Shown: piece after piece, positions 15,723 to 24,357 of the stretch
Layout: each line of letters starts with the position of its first letter
Numbering within the stretch: position 1 is the first letter of the stretch
Assembly: GCF_021166585.1 (NCBI RefSeq)
Contig: NZ_JAJOZE010000002.1
Span: forward strand, 186,001 to 250,000
From: Metabacillus kandeliae
Lineage (GTDB): Bacteria; Bacillota; Bacilli; Bacillales; Bacillaceae
DNA length: 64,000 nt
Direction: 5' to 3'
Position numbers and translations under genes: made by a program
Notes under the pieces: generated by a model
Seen by the model: only the letters and a program-made list of their open reading frames with translations
The model's database searches: none
What the model was told of the DNA's origin: nothing

Positions 15723-16271
15723 CTACTTACTCCTCTCCGCAGCCGCTATCTCTAATTGCAGCGGAAGCCCAATAGCTTCAAACTGCTCCAGTACTGCTGG
15801 CAGATCGGATTTTTTCAGGTAATTTACTTGAACGTTCAAGGCCGGGAAACCTGATTTGCGGCTGAACTTGGCTGTTCTTCTTATTTTGGGCGGCATCTTT
15901 TCCAGGTGCTCGTCTTCGTTTTTCAATACAATTCCTATAAATTTTTGTCCATTCAGTTGATAGGGTACCACTCCGTCAATCTCTGAATGAGAAAGTTTTT
16001 GAGGGAAGTTTGGAGCCGGGTAGATAGTGATGGCATCATTTTCAAAAATCAGGTAAGGGTTTTTGCTCTTTATTCGGGCGACCGCTTTGGTCATGGCCCA
16101 TATTGTCAGAGCTACAACTACCAATGAAAGAATAAAAAAAGTGAGTCCGATTGATTCAGGGTCAACTGCATAAAGAATAACCGGAATTAAAAATCCGATG
16201 GCAATCAGAATGGTTAATCCCAGCAGCATTCCAAGCTTTGTTTTATTTTCGTAAATTTCAAGTCTCTTCAT
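15723..16271 (-). CDS. STM3941-like membrane protein
   Basis: In this 182-aa protein an N-terminal segment (EIYENKTKLGMLLG) is followed by two membrane helices (about 13-35 and 43-65). A C-terminal beta-rich PH-like domain then follows with NPYLIFENDAITIY and a closing ALNVQVNYLKKS, which is the STM3941 family layout. Role unknown. GACGGAGGAAAGAG precedes the ATG; a terminator follows closely. Confidence 0.7.
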   Translation of the reverse strand: MKRLEIYENKTKLGMLLGLTILIAIGFLIPVILYAVDPESIGLTFFILSLVVVALTIWAMTKAVARIKSKNPYLIFENDAITIYPAPNFPQKLSHSEIDGVVPYQLNGQKFIGIVLKNEDEHLEKMPPKIRRTAKFSRKSGFPALNVQVNYLKKSDLPAVLEQFEAIGLPLQLEIAAAERSK

Positions 16272-16344
16272 CTCTTTCCTCCGTCTTATGTACTGGTTTT
16301 TCTCCTATTTCTTTACCCACACCCAAGGTAAATTAACCCATAAT

Positions 16345-16371
16345 TAAAAAAACTTACCTTTTTAAGGCAAG
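16345..16371 (-). terminator. Terminator for the methyltransferase gene
   Basis: Minus strand: CTTGCCTT AAA AAGGTAAG then seven T. It sits right after the stop at 16374. Confidence 0.7.
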
Positions 16372-16373
16372 CT

Positions 16374-16979
16374 TTAATACGGCATGTTATATACCAAAAA
16401 CTTTTCAGAAGGATCTTTTTCATAGAGTCCTGAGAGCTCGATTATTTCTTTCAGCTGGAAAGCCGTCTGAGTGTCGAGAAAGAGCATGTACTCTTCAGAA
16501 GGATAGTAAAGCAGCAGCTCCACATCCCGTTCATGGTCCTCCAGCGATCGCATGATGTTGGTGACGATTTTATAAAAAATTTGGGGTGAGAACGGATTAA
16601 AAAAATAAAAGCGGTTGTCACCCGGCTGAATGCTGTAATCCTCGGCAAAGCAATGGTAAAACTGAATCCTATCGGCGTCATTTCCATTATAGGATTCTTT
16701 ATTCATAAGTGCCTCCAAGTGCAGTTCTTCATCCATTTCAACGCCAGCCACATGTGATTGAAACAGATGATTCACATAGAACATCAGCCGCCCTTTGCCT
16801 GAGCCAAAGTCCACGATTTGGTCGCTGCGCTTCATTTTATATTGTGAAAACAGCTTTTCAAGTGCCTCATACGGTGTTGGTTCGTATGGATGATAATGAA
16901 AATTTCCTACATGATTTCTGTCTCTTAAGCTCATCCCAGTCGAGATGTTCAGGAGCCTGTCGTACTCTTCCTCTTCCAT
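16374..16979 (-). CDS. SAM-dependent methyltransferase
   Basis: This 201-aa protein starts at ATG 16979 (TAGGAGTGAGTTG upstream; a TTG precedes it in frame). Motif I is VDFGSGKGRLMFY (about residues 55-67). GVEMDEELH is the acidic residue after strand 2, and YFFNPFSPQIF is motif IV. That defines a class I Rossmann methyltransferase of the type often annotated as a small-molecule methyltransferase. No substrate can be named. It is a monocistronic gene. Confidence 0.8.
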   Translation of the reverse strand: MEEEEYDRLLNISTGMSLRDRNHVGNFHYHPYEPTPYEALEKLFSQYKMKRSDQIVDFGSGKGRLMFYVNHLFQSHVAGVEMDEELHLEALMNKESYNGNDADRIQFYHCFAEDYSIQPGDNRFYFFNPFSPQIFYKIVTNIMRSLEDHERDVELLLYYPSEEYMLFLDTQTAFQLKEIIELSGLYEKDPSEKFLVYNMPY

Positions 16980-17242
16980 CAACTCACTCCTAATTTGTCA
17001 GCCTCCAGACTATTTTACTCTACAAAAGGCCTTGAGGACAGCGGACTCTGCGAAAAGGCTAGAAACTGGGCATAACTTCCTGAACTTCCTCAGCCTGCTT
17101 ACCCCTGAAAAATTATCCTAAACCTTTTTCGCAAGACATTATTTTCACTCCATCCAACAAGAATTCACCTGAGGAAAGCTATTATTCACAAAAGTTGCTA
17201 TAATTTAAGATAATCATAATCCACACAAACGAGAGGTTTAAA

Positions 17243-17734
17243 ATGGATCCCAATATTAACGAAACAGAGAAGCTCCATGAAGAAATTCGCCAGCTTAAAG
17301 AACAGGTTGATCAGTATGAAAATTTAATCAAAGAGATTTCGGCACCCGTTATTCCCTCTATTGTCCCAGATACGATTCTGATACCGATTGTAGGGAGGCT
17401 GTATCCTGAGCGCTTTGATGCCATTATTTCAAAGATTCTTAGTGTTTCCAGCTCCCAGGAGACCAATACGGTTATCATTGACTTTTCTGCGATCACAAAA
17501 AATGAGATTGGAGAGCTGGAGGTTTTTGAAGAGTACATTAATCATATTAATTCTGCTCTGACTCTAATGGGGGCGCAAACTCTTTACGTCGGGTTCACCC
17601 CTGCTGTTACACAAGCTCTTGTTCATTCAGGACTTCAATCGATTAAAGAGCTTCATACCTTTTCGACTTTCCGGACGGCTCTTGCCTATTTAATGGATGA
17701 AAAGGGTATCGAATTTAAGAGCACAGATGCATAA
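17243..17734 (+). CDS. STAS-domain protein (RsbR-like C-terminus)
   Basis: In this 163-aa protein an N-terminal coiled coil (residues ~8-34) is followed by a STAS domain (about 38-150). IPSIVPDTILIPIVGRLYPERFDAI and VIIDFSAITKNEIGELEVF match the stressosome STAS layout. The coiled coil replaces the larger sensor domain of RsbR proteins. It could join a stressosome or anti-anti-sigma complex. No RsbS, RsbT or sigma gene is adjacent. GAGAGGTTTAAA precedes the ATG. Confidence 0.75.
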   Translation: MDPNINETEKLHEEIRQLKEQVDQYENLIKEISAPVIPSIVPDTILIPIVGRLYPERFDAIISKILSVSSSQETNTVIIDFSAITKNEIGELEVFEEYINHINSALTLMGAQTLYVGFTPAVTQALVHSGLQSIKELHTFSTFRTALAYLMDEKGIEFKSTDA

Positions 17735-17761
17735 AAGGCGGTTTATTCAGCCGCTTTTTTT
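17734..17761 (+). terminator. Rho-independent terminator
   Basis: GCGG/CCGC stem with flanking A/T pairs and a seven-T run directly after the STAS gene. Confidence 0.7.
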
Positions 17762-17861
17762 GCTTTTCCTCACCTGTTTTTCTGCTGAAAATATAATAAA
17801 AATGAAGCCAAAGCCAATGCTGTACGTATATAGGGTAATGATGAATAGGAGTTGATGAAGC

Positions 17862-18236
17862 ATGTTCCTTGATGAATTGCAGCCAGAAGAGAAGGCCGCA
17901 TTTCTTGAATTGGCTTCTCTGATTGCAAAGGTTGATGGAAAGTTATCGATATTTGAACATACGGTTTTCAAAAAATATAGAGAAGAAATGGGCTTTGAGG
18001 AATATCAGGTGAAGGGTTTGGCCATTGAAGAAATTCTTCATTTGTTTAAAGATGAGCGTTCCAAAAATATTGTTTTGGCAGAAATACTAAGGCTCATCTA
18101 TGCGGACGGGGTTTTTCAGGAAGAAGAGCAGGAATCAATTCGCTTGATTAAGCAGCACTTCGGTTTTCATCCAAATGAATTCAAAAGTTTGAAGGATTGG
18201 GTAGGCAAAATTAAAGAATTATCCGCACCGGAATAA
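17862..18236 (+). CDS. TerB-like helical protein
   Basis: In this 124-aa protein LELASLIAKVDGKLSIFEHTVF and a second half with RLIYADGVFQEEEQESIRLI form the two Asp/Glu-bearing helical repeats of TerB-like folds, in which each half can bind a metal. Members occur in tellurite-resistance and stress loci but many are solitary, as here. No ter operon genes are present, so tellurite resistance should not be assumed. Confidence 0.65.
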   Translation: MFLDELQPEEKAAFLELASLIAKVDGKLSIFEHTVFKKYREEMGFEEYQVKGLAIEEILHLFKDERSKNIVLAEILRLIYADGVFQEEEQESIRLIKQHFGFHPNEFKSLKDWVGKIKELSAPE

Positions 18237-18242
18237 GACGTG

Positions 18243-18272
18243 AAAAGCAGCCTGGCTAAAGGGCTGCTTTTT
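18243..18272. terminator. Bidirectional terminator
   Basis: AAAAGCAGCC pairs with GGCTGCTTTT. It serves the convergent TerB-like gene and the small membrane protein gene. Confidence 0.8.
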
Positions 18273-18457
18273 CATTTGCGCTTCTTTTTTTCCGGTCCTT
18301 TCGCCGAGCCGCTAAACGGATTAATTTCATGTGTTAAGTCCCTTCCCGCCTCTCTTTCTTCCCGTGCAATTCTGTAGCCAAGGGCAACATAATACCAGAT
18401 CCATGCTCCGCCAGCTAAAATCATGCAGATAATAACGGCCCAAGTTACTCCGTCCAT
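18272..18457 (-). CDS. Small membrane protein
   Basis: Starting at ATG 18457 gives 61 aa; GGAGG lies 8 bases upstream, and a farther in-frame ATG at 18472 overlaps that site. One or two helices (about 4-30) lead to a charged tail (AREEREAGRDLTHEINPF ... KKKRK). No family is recognised. Confidence 0.6.
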   Translation of the reverse strand: MDGVTWAVIICMILAGGAWIWYYVALGYRIAREEREAGRDLTHEINPFSGSAKGPEKKKRK

Positions 18458-18612
18458 GTAAAATTCCTCCAATTATATTTCTTTTAATATACCATTAATA
18501 ACCATTCCAAACATCCGATATAAAGATAGAGAGTTCAAATTAGGCAGTTCTAACCAACATGAGTTACACTGAAAGTAGTACAAATTAACTATTAATGAAA
18601 AGAGGAAGAGTC

Positions 18613-19161
18613 ATGGATCTAAGAAAATTGTCGTTATTTCACGAATGCTTTGGAGCTGTTGAAGGAGAAACAGAGCTGCTTGAAAATGCTTCCCTCAGCC
18701 GGCTGAATGCCCAATCCCTTAAGTATGAAACAAGTGTCCCTCAGCTTGAGTACATGTGCCTGATGATGGAAAACATGGTGCTTTCCAAAAAGCTGAAAGG
18801 CAATGTATATGCAGGATTTCAAAAGTTTTCCCGCACCGTGAATGTCCTGGATCGGTTTCAGGCAATGACAGAGTATTCCAATGTGCATATTTTCGGAGAG
18901 CCTGACATGAAAATGGATCCGGCAGACGGCATCGATTACATTGCCCTGCCGCCAAGAAGCGAGCTCATGAGAGAATGGTTTCTTGTCATCGACACCCCCG
19001 TTTTTAAATCAATGATGGTGGCCTACGATTTGGAAGGCTTTGGCGTTCACAAAGTGGAAGAGGGCCGCAAATTCAGAGGAATCAAAACATCAAGCCCTGC
19101 CGTGGTGAAAAAAGCCGTTGAGCTTTTAGAACCTCACACTTCAGGGCTTGTGCTGAAATAA
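18613..19161 (+). CDS. DICT-like sensory domain protein
   Basis: Starting at ATG 18613 (AAGAGGAAGAGTC upstream) gives 182 aa; an ATG at 18595 has no ribosome site. The protein is soluble. YTSVPQLEYMCLMMEN-like beginnings, FGEPDM and the closing FRGIKTSSPAVVKKAVELL recall DICT domains, which are found with diguanylate cyclases and two-component proteins. The assignment is moderate. The two genes that follow (an ECF S-component and a chemoreceptor-type signaller) suggest a sensory locus, though a terminator separates this gene from them. Confidence 0.5.
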   Translation: MDLRKLSLFHECFGAVEGETELLENASLSRLNAQSLKYETSVPQLEYMCLMMENMVLSKKLKGNVYAGFQKFSRTVNVLDRFQAMTEYSNVHIFGEPDMKMDPADGIDYIALPPRSELMREWFLVIDTPVFKSMMVAYDLEGFGVHKVEEGRKFRGIKTSSPAVVKKAVELLEPHTSGLVLK

Positions 19162-19170
19162 ACCAACAGA

Positions 19171-19200
19171 ACGGCAGCTCCTGCAGCTGCCGTTTATTTA
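19171..19200 (+). terminator. Terminator or attenuator between DICT-like and S-component genes
   Basis: ACGGCAGCT/AGCTGCCGT perfect 9-bp stem followed by TTATTTA. It lies 10 bases after the DICT-like stop and 14 bases before the S-component start, so some read-through is possible. Confidence 0.65.
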
Positions 19201-19214
19201 AAGGAGCTATAAAC

Positions 19215-19811
19215 ATGCCAAAGCTGCAGAAAACGATCACGATTGCCCTGATGTCTTCCATCAGCCTTCTGCTATATTACTTTAAAATACCGCTCCCCTT
19301 ATTCCCGGGCTTTTTGACATTGGATTTCAGCGACCTGCCATCTCTTGCCGCTGCCTTTATTCTCGGTCCGGTTGCCGGCATTGTTGTCCAGCTTGTCAAA
19401 AATATTCTGGATTACCTGCTGCACGGAAATTACGCAGGTCTGCCGATCGGACAATTGGCCAATTTTCTTTCCGGTTCGATTATGATCGGCCTTATCTCTG
19501 TTTTTTTCCTCTGGCGAAAAAAGTTGGATTGGAAAAGCTTCGCTGGCTCCATCATTCTTTTCCTTGCTGCTATGTATGCGCTGAACCTGTATTTTATATT
19601 GCCCGCCATTATGAAGCTGCTCGGTTTAAGCACAGCGCAGTATCTCGGCGCCTTTACGCCATTCAGCCCTTTTGTGAAGAATCTTAGCAGTGCTGTGCTG
19701 TTTGTCGTTTTACCGTTTAACCTGCTGAAAATCTCTCTCGTTTACCTGATCGGCATTCCCTTTGCCATCAAGCTAAAGGGAGCATTGCAAAAAAGGAGAT
19801 TTGCGATATGA
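19215..19811 (+). CDS. ECF transporter S-component (RibU-like)
   Basis: In this 198-aa protein about six membrane helices and the RibU-type signature [37 protein letters not shown] place it among ECF substrate-binding S-components, most like the riboflavin-type group. Such proteins normally need the shared EcfA/EcfA'/EcfT module, not seen here. AAAGGAGCTATAAAC precedes the ATG. No FMN riboswitch fits in the short leader. Unusually, its last 4 bases overlap the start of a methyl-accepting protein, implying coupled synthesis. Ligand unknown; riboflavin is only one candidate. Confidence 0.8.
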   Translation: MPKLQKTITIALMSSISLLLYYFKIPLPLFPGFLTLDFSDLPSLAAAFILGPVAGIVVQLVKNILDYLLHGNYAGLPIGQLANFLSGSIMIGLISVFFLWRKKLDWKSFAGSIILFLAAMYALNLYFILPAIMKLLGLSTAQYLGAFTPFSPFVKNLSSAVLFVVLPFNLLKISLVYLIGIPFAIKLKGALQKRRFAI

Positions 19812-20998
19812 AAAGAAAGATTCTTCCCTTCATTGGTCTATTGGCAGCAGAGGCTGCTCTCTCCCTTTATAATTACTTTATTCCCGCCTTATGGGCAGCC
19901 CTTTTAGGAACATTGGTTTTTACAGGCATCCTTTCATTTTTCCTTTTTCGTAATAGCAGTCCTTCTTCTCCTGAAACAGAAGAGGCGCCGGATAATGAAA
20001 ACATGGTTGCTGCGCTGGAAGAATTGCGCCATCTGGAAGCTCACGGCAAGCACCTTCAGACGATGAACTCCCAGGTGAGCACATCTACCGAGCAGGTTAC
20101 GATGCAGCTCATGGGGATGGGCCAGGATATTGACCATCAGAAGGAAGTCATTATTACATTCGGCGAACGTCTCGGTAAAATCAACGGCATGATTCAAAAT
20201 CTTGATGCCATTATTGAAGTAACCAATTCAACCGTGAAGGATGTTACAAACTTATCTGCATCAGGGCTTGAAAAGTCTCACGCCTTTGGTGAAGCCTTCT
20301 CAAGGATTATGGCGAGCACCGACGAGCTGTCCTCTTACAATGATGAGCTCACGGGAAAAATGAAAGAAGTCACACAGGCACTGGGCGCGATTGACTACAT
20401 TGCAAGCCAGACCAACCTGCTCGCTTTAAATGCGGCCATTGAAGCAGCAAGGGCCGGCCAGCATGGAGCAGGCTTCGGCATCGTTGCCGGCGAGATCCGG
20501 AAGCTTTCCGCACAGGTTAAAGACAGTGCTGTCGCGATCGAAACCATTATCGAAAGCGTCCATATCAAAATGAAGGAGCAGGAAGACGCCTTCAGCCTGA
20601 ACCGGGAAGTCATCGAAGAAGGAAAGTTCAAAAACAAAGAAGTTCAGTCCATTTTCCAGGATGTTAAAACAGCCATAATCGGAGTAGCTGACCAATCAGA
20701 ACTCGTGAAAAAAAGTTCAGAAGAAGTAGAAGCAGAAAACCAATTTTTAATAGATCAAATGGCTGCCATCGTTCAGCTTGCTGAAAACTTAAGCACCGCA
20801 ACAGAAGGTTCTGCAGGCATGACAATGGAGCAGCAATCCTACATGATGGAGCTTGAAGTAACAGCAGACACCATTCTTCAGCATATGGAGGAGATCCAAA
20901 ACAGCCTAAAGAAACAGATTGGGACGGATGATAACGTCACTTGGATCCGCCCAGGTGAATTGAAAGAGAGAAAGCTGCAAACAGCAGCAAATGAATAA
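19808..20998 (+). CDS. Methyl-accepting chemotaxis-type signalling protein
   Basis: In this 396-aa protein two membrane helices form a tight hairpin (about residues 5-23 and 27-46) with almost no external loop, so there is no periplasmic ligand domain and no clear HAMP. Residues ~65-370 are coiled coil with the hairpin-tip motif [20 protein letters not shown]. The protein should feed CheA/CheW. AAAAGGAGA precedes the ATG inside the S-component gene. The missing sensor domain and the coupling to an S-component suggest that the latter acts as the ligand-binding subunit. Alternatively it senses membrane state. Confidence 0.85.
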   Translation: MKRKILPFIGLLAAEAALSLYNYFIPALWAALLGTLVFTGILSFFLFRNSSPSSPETEEAPDNENMVAALEELRHLEAHGKHLQTMNSQVSTSTEQVTMQLMGMGQDIDHQKEVIITFGERLGKINGMIQNLDAIIEVTNSTVKDVTNLSASGLEKSHAFGEAFSRIMASTDELSSYNDELTGKMKEVTQALGAIDYIASQTNLLALNAAIEAARAGQHGAGFGIVAGEIRKLSAQVKDSAVAIETIIESVHIKMKEQEDAFSLNREVIEEGKFKNKEVQSIFQDVKTAIIGVADQSELVKKSSEEVEAENQFLIDQMAAIVQLAENLSTATEGSAGMTMEQQSYMMELEVTADTILQHMEEIQNSLKKQIGTDDNVTWIRPGELKERKLQTAANE

Positions 20999-21008
20999 TG
21001 CTAATAAA

Positions 21009-21052
21009 AAAAGGAGCACTTCCCATTGGATATGGGGAGTGTTCCTTTTTTA
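21009..21052 (+). terminator. Rho-independent terminator
   Basis: A long stem AAAGGAGCACTTCCCA/TGGGGAGTGTTCCTTT is followed by a T-run and ends the S-component/chemoreceptor operon. Confidence 0.8.
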
Positions 21053-21142
21053 TATGGTGATTGTCCAAATACTACATAATCGCCTAACTCTTCTATCCAT
21101 TTTTTTACACCAACCAGCTATAATAGAACAAGGAGGGAACCA

Positions 21143-21424
21143 ATGAAAAAAATCATTCTTGCTCTAACATTTGTATCAGCTGCTGCCCTATTATATATTC
21201 TTTTTCTATCCATTTTTCAATGGCCATCACTATCAAATGGCAACATCCTGATCGTCTGGTTTGCCGCAACCATTGTCGGCTTCATTTCCTTTTTTGCTTT
21301 AGGAAAGCCTGACAGCAAAGCAGCAGCAGCCAGCAGAGCGGTTGCCTTTGGATCGTTTCTGTTAAGTATTTGCATGGCTGTTGCTTTAATTGTTATTTCT
21401 TCGATTGTTCATTCTATGCCGTGA
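21143..21424 (+). CDS. Small three-helix membrane protein
   Basis: This 93-aa protein has three predicted helices (about 3-25, 35-55 and 67-90), with a short polar loop LGKPDSKAAAASR. AAGGAGGGAACCA precedes the ATG. No family is recognised. It stands alone between terminators. Confidence 0.65.
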   Translation: MKKIILALTFVSAAALLYILFLSIFQWPSLSNGNILIVWFAATIVGFISFFALGKPDSKAAAASRAVAFGSFLLSICMAVALIVISSIVHSMP

Positions 21425-21431
21425 TAAAGGG

Positions 21432-21457
21432 AAAACCGCTTGGTTAGCGGTTTTTTT
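21432..21457. terminator. Bidirectional terminator
   Basis: AAAACCGCT/AGCGGTTTT stem with T-run. It separates the convergent genes at 21143 and 22022. Confidence 0.8.
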
Positions 21458-21461
21458 GCGA

Positions 21462-22022
21462 CTAAATTTCCGGAACAGGTATTACTTTTTTGTACGTCAT
21501 ATAATAGTTGCCATCAATATCAGCAAGATATGCCGTTTTTCTTTCTATCTCTCTATCTTTATTTAATAAAACAGCATGGACTTCAGCATTCAGCCAAAAG
21601 ACTAGTAATACATTCTCTAATTTAGACATTTGTTTCGCTTTAACAATCAGTTCTTCCATTTTCTCTTCAGTCTGGACTTTTAGAATCCCAATCGCATTTT
21701 GAGGACTCAGCATGTCCCTTTCATCAAAAAGTTTATGCAGGGTTTCTACATCTTTGTTAAAATAATTCTCCCGTTCTAAATGCAGAATAAAGTCATTCCA
21801 TTGATCATCTTCATAGTTATCCCACCAGGTTAAATCCATTGGACGATACTTGCCGTTGCATGTATCTTCTGTAAATGGATCATAACCTATCATGGATCCT
21901 AGTCGGGAAAAATACTCAATTTCCGTCATTGTAAAGGAGTGCTTTCCATGGTTAACAGTTAATTTCAGTGTATGATAATTTTTCACATATCCGTCAAACA
22001 GCTTCATTAATTGAAGAGGCAT
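21462..22022 (-). CDS. Hypothetical protein
   Basis: The 186-aa protein is soluble. It has an N-terminal beta-rich stretch (TLKLTVNHGKHSFTMTEIEYF), a Trp-rich middle (DLTWWDNYEDDQWNDF) and an alpha/beta C-terminus. No family is recognised. The acidic Trp region resembles proteins that bind or sequester partners, but this is not evidence of function. CAAAGGAAGGTTATT precedes the ATG. Confidence 0.6.
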   Translation of the reverse strand: MPLQLMKLFDGYVKNYHTLKLTVNHGKHSFTMTEIEYFSRLGSMIGYDPFTEDTCNGKYRPMDLTWWDNYEDDQWNDFILHLERENYFNKDVETLHKLFDERDMLSPQNAIGILKVQTEEKMEELIVKAKQMSKLENVLLVFWLNAEVHAVLLNKDREIERKTAYLADIDGNYYMTYKKVIPVPEI

Positions 22023-22163
22023 AATAACCTTCCTTTGAATAGTTATATTTACCTAATATATTCTAATTTAAATCTCTTGATTTTTCCACACCCTCTTCTT
22101 GTTCCAAATCTGCCAATCTCCCTCTTGTAATTGCTATACAGCAAAATCCTCTCTATACTGTAA

Positions 22164-22179
22164 TGTAAACGCTTTATCA
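22164..22179. promoter_or_regulatory. Possible CcpA (cre) site
   Basis: TGTAAACGCTTTATCA resembles the cre consensus (TGAAANCGNTTNCA), with mismatches at the outer positions. It lies 24 bases before the acyl-CoA ligase start and just after a TATACT-like -10 element (22154-22159), a position suited to carbon repression. Confidence 0.45.
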
Positions 22180-22202
22180 TTACGAAGGGAGAGGTCTTTT
22201 TC

Positions 22203-23783
22203 ATGCATGTACCGCTGTTATTGACTGATTTTCTCGACAGAGCTGCCGACTTATATGGGGATAAGAAAGCGATTTTTGATGATCATCGTGTTTTTACGTA
22301 CAGCGAAATGAAGAAAAGGAGTAACCAGCTTTCCAGGGGGCTTGTTTCATTGGGGGTTGAAAAAGGAGATAAGGTGGCGTTTTTAGCGCCGAATTCGTCT
22401 GAAATGCTTGAAGGCTTTTATGGTGTCTTTCAGGCTGGAGCTGTAATGACGCCTTTGAACACACGCCTTCAGCCAGGTGATTATCAGTTTATTTTGGAGC
22501 ACAGTGAAAGCAAAGTTCTTTTTGCGGACTATACTCTTTTTCCTTTGATACAGCCTACTTTGCCGAATCTTCCAAGCCTTGAGCATGTGTTTGTACATGG
22601 CGGGGAAACTGAAGGCGCTCCAAGCTATGAGGCCTGGCTCTCCTCTTTTTCAGATGCTCCTTTTGAAAATGTTTCTCTGGAGGAATCGGATATTGCCTCC
22701 CTTCTCTACACAAGCGGCACAACGGGAAATCCTAAGGGGGTTCTGCTGACCCATCGGGCGAATTACCTGCATGCGATGTCTGCGATGCATCATTTGCGCG
22801 TCACTGACAAGGATACCCTTCTCCATGTGCTTCCAATGTTCCATGTGAACGGCTGGGGCTCCCCCTTCTACTATACGGCAAACGGCGCCAGCCAAATTAT
22901 GCTCAGGAGGACAGATCCGAAGCTGATTCTGGAAAAAATTCAAAAGTACGGCGTAACCGTCCTCCATATGGCTCCGACGGTGTTAAATATGGTCATTGAG
23001 GCGTTTGAAAAAGAAAAGCCGAATATTCCGCAGGACGTTCGTGTGGTGATTGCCGGTTCTGCTCCCCCTCCTGCTTTTGTAAGAAAAGTAGAGGAAACGC
23101 TAGGCTGGAAATTCGTACAGGTTTACGGCATGACAGAAATTGCCCCGCTGATCACAACATCAGAACTGCGGTCAATGGACCTGGATCTCTCTGCTGAAGA
23201 AAGGTACCGCCTGAAAGCAAAAGCAGGCTATGCGATGATTGGCAGCAAAGTAAAGGTTGTCGATGAACTCGGTGATGAAGTGCCGCATAACGGCAAGGCA
23301 ATTGGAGAAATTATTACCCGCACCAACAACACGATGGAAGGCTATTATAAAAATGAAGAAGCAACAAGCGCAACCCTTCGGAACGGCTGGCTTTACACGG
23401 GGGATATGGCAGTTGTGGACGAAAACGGCAACATTGAAATTGTTGACCGCAAGAAAGACGTGATCATCAGCGGCGGAGAAAATATCTCTTCAATTGAGGT
23501 GGAGGGCGCCTTGTACGAGCATCCGGCGATCCTCGAAGCAGCGGTCGTGGCCATTCCTGATGATAAATGGGGCGAGGTCCCGCATGCTGTCGTTGTATTA
23601 AGAGACGGCGCGATACTGACAGACCTGGAACTGATGGATTACTGCCGCGGCAAGCTGGCCCATTTTAAAGCACCGAAAAGCGTTTCATTTATTGAGGAGC
23701 TTCCAAAAACCGCTTCAGGGAAAATTCAGAAGGTGCTGATCCGGAAGTCATACTGGGTTGACAAGGGCCGATTAGTGAACTAA
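22203..23783 (+). CDS. Acyl-CoA synthetase (AMP-forming)
   Basis: This is a 526-aa protein of the ANL superfamily. The P-loop-like motif YTSGTTGNPKGVLLTH (about 168-183), YGMTE (about 310), GWLYTGDMAV and DRKKDVIISGGENISS (hinge, about 415-430), and the C-terminal catalytic Lys in PKTASGKIQK are all present. It activates a carboxylic acid, probably a medium- or long-chain fatty acid, to its CoA thioester. It is monocistronic with a possible cre site upstream. The exact chain length cannot be told. Confidence 0.9.
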   Translation: MHVPLLLTDFLDRAADLYGDKKAIFDDHRVFTYSEMKKRSNQLSRGLVSLGVEKGDKVAFLAPNSSEMLEGFYGVFQAGAVMTPLNTRLQPGDYQFILEHSESKVLFADYTLFPLIQPTLPNLPSLEHVFVHGGETEGAPSYEAWLSSFSDAPFENVSLEESDIASLLYTSGTTGNPKGVLLTHRANYLHAMSAMHHLRVTDKDTLLHVLPMFHVNGWGSPFYYTANGASQIMLRRTDPKLILEKIQKYGVTVLHMAPTVLNMVIEAFEKEKPNIPQDVRVVIAGSAPPPAFVRKVEETLGWKFVQVYGMTEIAPLITTSELRSMDLDLSAEERYRLKAKAGYAMIGSKVKVVDELGDEVPHNGKAIGEIITRTNNTMEGYYKNEEATSATLRNGWLYTGDMAVVDENGNIEIVDRKKDVIISGGENISSIEVEGALYEHPAILEAAVVAIPDDKWGEVPHAVVVLRDGAILTDLELMDYCRGKLAHFKAPKSVSFIEELPKTASGKIQKVLIRKSYWVDKGRLVN

Positions 23784-23787
23784 TGAG

Positions 23788-23818
23788 AAAAGACTCCTTT
23801 TGCAAGGAGTCTTTCTTC
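23788..23818. terminator. Bidirectional terminator
   Basis: AAAGACTCCTT/AAGGAGTCTTT perfect 11-bp stem. It serves the ligase gene and the convergent GNAT gene, whose stop it touches. Confidence 0.8.
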
Positions 23819-24258
23819 TATAAAATATGCTTTACCATTAATACCTGAAGTCCTTTTTCAGCATGATTGTATCTTTCCCCGCTGTCCTTAAAGCCAAGAT
23901 GCTCATAATATGGCAGGTTGGAGGCTCTTGTTTTGCACCAGAGAATATGGATTTCTTTTTGAGCAAGCAGATTTTCTCCAAATAAAATCAGCGTCTGTCC
24001 CCTCAGCTCATTGCGGTGCTCCGGATCAATCGCAAGCCCCTGCAGGCGGTACATGTTCCCGCCCTTCAGCTTTGCATTGTGCTCTTTATAAAAGGAAGCT
24101 GTCCCAACCAGCTGCTCTTTTGCAAAAGCCCCGATATGCATCGTTTCTTTATGGTCGTCTCCTAAGTACCGGCAGTCTTCAAGGCTTGCACTTGGCATAA
24201 TAACCTTTTGGCGGAGCGGCATCGCGTCCGTTAACTCAATCTTTTTTAATTCAAACAC
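23818..24258 (-). CDS. GNAT-family acetyltransferase
   Basis: The start is placed at GTG 24258, 7 bases after GGAGG, giving 146 aa; a farther ATG has no site. LQGLAIDPEHRNELRGQTLI is the acetyl-CoA-binding motif A region, but the usual R/Q-x-x-G-x-G/A loop is altered to RNELRGQ. ASNLPYYEHLGF is the motif B region. The acceptor is unknown. The cupin gene upstream on the same strand has no terminator between, so the two may be cotranscribed. Confidence 0.75.
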   Translation of the reverse strand: MFELKKIELTDAMPLRQKVIMPSASLEDCRYLGDDHKETMHIGAFAKEQLVGTASFYKEHNAKLKGGNMYRLQGLAIDPEHRNELRGQTLILFGENLLAQKEIHILWCKTRASNLPYYEHLGFKDSGERYNHAEKGLQVLMVKHIL

Positions 24259-24357
24259 TCTTTTGCCTCCTATTTCAGAGTACAAACATAGGAAACTTTA
24301 TTTTATAAGAGGTTTGAGGGGATGTAAAGTTACAGACTATGAGAAATGACTGTATTT

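Noticed and set aside
19162..19214. FMN riboswitch before the RibU-like gene
   Set aside because: The leader is about 50 bases and is filled by a simple hairpin; an FMN aptamer is far longer.
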